DNA from: an uncultured Roseburia sp.
GTDB lineage: Bacteria; Bacillota; Clostridia; Lachnospirales; Lachnospiraceae
Direction: 5' to 3'
NCBI GenBank assembly: GCA_947174805.1
Contig: CAMWKH010000021.1
Coordinates: forward strand, 1 to 51,348
DNA length: 51,348 nucleotides
Positions 49,835-51,348 of this stretch are shown here, one piece after another. Both the position numbers and the translations under genes were made by a program. The notes beneath the pieces were generated by a model, which made no database searches, had not been told where the DNA came from, and saw only the letters and a program-made list of their open reading frames with translations. Each line of letters starts with the position of its first letter. Position 1 is the stretch's first letter.

Positions 49835-50923
49835 TCAAAGTTTTATTTTAATAGACTGTCCCTCCACATGAACGCCCTTTGAGAGTGTCAAGGAGAGTTT
49901 TGGTATTTCGGCAAAGTCCAGGGTTTCCCCGTCTCTAAGGTCGGCACCTTCCTGAATGATATAGGCGGAAATGCTGCACATTAAGTCATACACCTGGGAG
50001 GGAGGCTCGCTGCTTTCAATAATTTCCACCTCTTCCCTGCCAAAGGATCGCAGGCCGTTGCTCCAGCTGCTTACACCTTTTTCATCCTGGTCTAATCCGA
50101 TATACACCAAATCCATCAGGGGCAGTTCCTCGTCCTTCATAACCATTGCCCACTGGATAAAGTCTTCCGGCAGTACAACAGTGCCGCAGTTATAGATACC
50201 CAAAGCATTGTCAGCTTTCAGACATGCAGAAGCGATTTTAACAAAGAGTTTTCCTGCCTCCAAGGGAGCGGACTCTTTGCTCAATACAACCGTCAGTAAA
50301 TGGGCTGTATGGTTTTTGGCTGCTGCAAGGGACTTTTCCCTTGTCCTAAAGTTGTTTGCCCAATGCTCTGCTTCCCCTTTGGGAACTTTCATTTCCATTA
50401 GGGCAACCGTAACCATCATATCCCCCACCTCAAAAACAGTGGAAGTTTTCTTTTCATTCTCAGGGGCTTTAGGAAAGTGGATTCCCCAATCTTCTTTTAA
50501 GGCTGCACGGAAATTTTCTATATCAAACTCCGGTGCAGACAAAAGTATAAAGCCCAAAAACTCCCCTCCGGATTGTCCTTTGGCCTTACCCTGGTCCGCC
50601 TCTTCATTGGTACTGTCTCTGGAACATCTGCAGATTTTTTCAACCATTTCCACGGATTTTGCCTGGGCAGTGCCGGGCTCATAGGTCTCCATTTGGCTGT
50701 GGATATGGCCGCAGTGGCCCAGGCTATCCCCCTCATAGCCTCCGCAGACAGCCACCTTCCATGAAGATCGTGGTGATTTTTTAAATTTGAAAGTGTAGTA
50801 ATGCAGGCCGTGGAGATTAAATTCCCCTGCAATTTCAAGATACGCTGGTTTCTTCCCAAGTTTGTCGGGGTGGGAAAGCCACTCTTCCATTACCGCTGTT
50901 GCGGCTTTTGCTTGTTCGGTCAT
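49835..50923 (-). CDS. DUF4261-domain protein
   Basis: This 362-residue cytosolic protein has an N-terminal domain of about 130 residues with a GLHYYTFKFKKS, then WKVAVCGGYEGD segment, a central DUF4261-like region (FLGFILLSAPEFDIENFRAALKEDWGI, VGDMMVTVALMEMKVPKGEAEHWANN, AAAKNHTAHLLTVVLS, CLKADNALGIYNCGTVVLPEDFI), and a C-terminal beta-rich part. DUF4261 is widespread and uncharacterised. AGGAGG precedes ATG 50923. It is transcribed alone toward metY, with no clear terminator in the 100-base gap. No functional link to neighbours is evident. Confidence 0.8.
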   Translation of the reverse strand: MTEQAKAATAVMEEWLSHPDKLGKKPAYLEIAGEFNLHGLHYYTFKFKKSPRSSWKVAVCGGYEGDSLGHCGHIHSQMETYEPGTAQAKSVEMVEKICRCSRDSTNEEADQGKAKGQSGGEFLGFILLSAPEFDIENFRAALKEDWGIHFPKAPENEKKTSTVFEVGDMMVTVALMEMKVPKGEAEHWANNFRTREKSLAAAKNHTAHLLTVVLSKESAPLEAGKLFVKIASACLKADNALGIYNCGTVVLPEDFIQWAMVMKDEELPLMDLVYIGLDQDEKGVSSWSNGLRSFGREEVEIIESSEPPSQVYDLMCSISAYIIQEGADLRDGETLDFAEIPKLSLTLSKGVHVEGQSIKIKL

Positions 50924-50992
50924 CTGTTATCCTCCTGTGTTCTCCATGATATAGATTTTTTTAAATGGAGAATCAATTTTGTCAAAATATTC

Positions 50993-51220
50993 CTATGCCA
51001 GCTTATAATTTGTCTGGTAATCACGGTCTCCGTTCATTTTGTAATAAGGCACTTTAAATTCTGTCTGCCCGTCAACCATCTGTCCGGTTCCTATGTAGGA
51101 GTTATAATTTTGAGTTTTATTGTGTATTGTTTTCCCGATAGAGCGGAGAAGAAAAAATATTAGAAGCATATAGAGGCGTATTTGCGATAAAATATTCAGA
51201 ATATTCAGAATTTTACCCAT
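50993..51220 (-). CDS. Small hypothetical protein or remnant (75 aa)
   Basis: This ORF starts at ATG 51220 with AAAGGA about 11 bases upstream, and a sigma-A-like promoter precedes it (51255-51283). It has one hydrophobic segment (about 12-28) and a polar tail (YYKMNGDRDYQTNYKLA). No family is recognised. Length and placement leave open that it is a chance frame or an eroded gene. Confidence 0.35.
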   Translation of the reverse strand: MGKILNILNILSQIRLYMLLIFFLLRSIGKTIHNKTQNYNSYIGTGQMVDGQTEFKVPYYKMNGDRDYQTNYKLA

Positions 51221-51250
51221 GTTTTTGTATGTCCTTTCGCATTTATGTTC

Positions 51251-51346
51251 TTAAATTTTACCATAAATTTCGCCAGTATACAATGAAAATGCCTCTTGAG
51301 TTTCCGCAGTTTTGTCCACAGTCCACCAAATAGCCGCGCCAATCAT
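51251..51346 (-). CDS. C-terminal end of a gene leaving the window, or a 31-codon ORF
   Basis: A minus-strand frame reads from the right edge to TAA at 51251-51253. It contains an ATG at 51346, giving 31 codons (GAAIWWTVDKTAETQEAF within). It could equally continue beyond the window. Its 3' end overlaps the promoter-like sequence used by the next ORF. No family recognised. Confidence 0.3.
   Translation of the reverse strand: MIGAAIWWTVDKTAETQEAFSLYTGEIYGKI
51255..51283 (-). promoter_or_regulatory. Promoter-like sequence near the right edge
   Basis: On the minus strand TTGTAT (51278-51283), 17-base spacer, TAAAAT (51255-51260), upstream of the 75-residue ORF. Confidence 0.4.
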
Positions 51347-51348
51347 AT

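Noticed and set aside
1..51348. CRISPR arrays, tRNA or rRNA genes, integrases, phage structural genes
   Set aside because: Looked for on both strands; no regularly spaced repeats, cloverleaf sequences or rRNA-like sequence, and no intact recombinase.

Overview
The window looks like a chromosomal segment of a Gram-positive anaerobe of the Clostridia, most likely a Lachnospiraceae-type gut bacterium. The reasons are strong AGGAGG-type ribosome binding sites on nearly every gene, lipoprotein signal peptides, a two-component system next to a BceAB-like ABC transporter, a CotH/VTC/DUF4956 cluster, a DUF6033-type protein, and paired AraC regulators with glycoside hydrolases. The taxonomic call is inference. 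I see no rRNA, tRNA, CRISPR array, replication origin or intact mobile element.

Layout. (1) 1-1.9 kb is genomic debris: the end of a RelE/ParE-like toxin, a frameshifted DDE transposase remnant and a truncated receiver-like domain. (2) 2.0-3.05 kb holds an uncharacterised soluble protein. (3) 3.2-10.3 kb is visibly A+T-richer than what follows and looks like an accessory block. It contains an autoregulated TetR-CPBP protease pair, a second TetR beside an orphan acetolactate synthase large subunit (ilvB), an ArsR-permease-thioredoxin redox/metalloid operon with a decayed C_GCAxxG_C_C gene inside it, and 3-methyladenine glycosylase (tag). (4) 10.6-16.2 kb carries a sugar-type binding lipoprotein, a hybrid histidine kinase and a MATE exporter. 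(5) 16.2-21.9 kb carries an FtsX-type ABC transporter, a DUF4854-like lipoprotein and a histidine kinase/response regulator pair. (6) 22.0-27.0 kb carries a second response regulator/kinase pair followed by VTC-domain polymerase, DUF4956 membrane protein and CotH-like kinase. (7) 27.1-30.8 kb carries an ECF-like sigma factor with a cysteine-bearing tail, a DUF2461 protein, and a YdjG/YdjH-like zinc-ribbon + TPM pair. (8) 30.8-42.5 kb is mostly carbohydrate metabolism: AraC/GH31, GH13/AraC and a KDG-type sugar kinase, interspersed with an XRE regulator, metF and two uncharacterised proteins. (9) 42.5-48.3 kb holds a small unknown protein, then a second solute-binding lipoprotein plus a very large hybrid kinase. 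(10) 48.4-51.3 kb holds metY, a DUF4261 protein and two weak terminal ORFs.

Themes. Signal transduction is dense: four histidine kinases (two of them hybrids, each directly preceded by its own extracytoplasmic binding lipoprotein), two response regulators, two AraC, two TetR, one ArsR, one XRE and one sigma factor. metF and metY both serve methionine synthesis but are about 8 kb apart. The observations I rate highest are the paired binding-lipoprotein/hybrid-kinase modules, an apparent one-base frameshift in a G5A6 tract at the start of the first hybrid kinase, the kinase-regulated VTC-DUF4956-CotH cluster, the sigma factor with a Cys-bearing extension, the cysteine-rich insertion in IlvB, and operators overlapping promoters of tetR and arsR.
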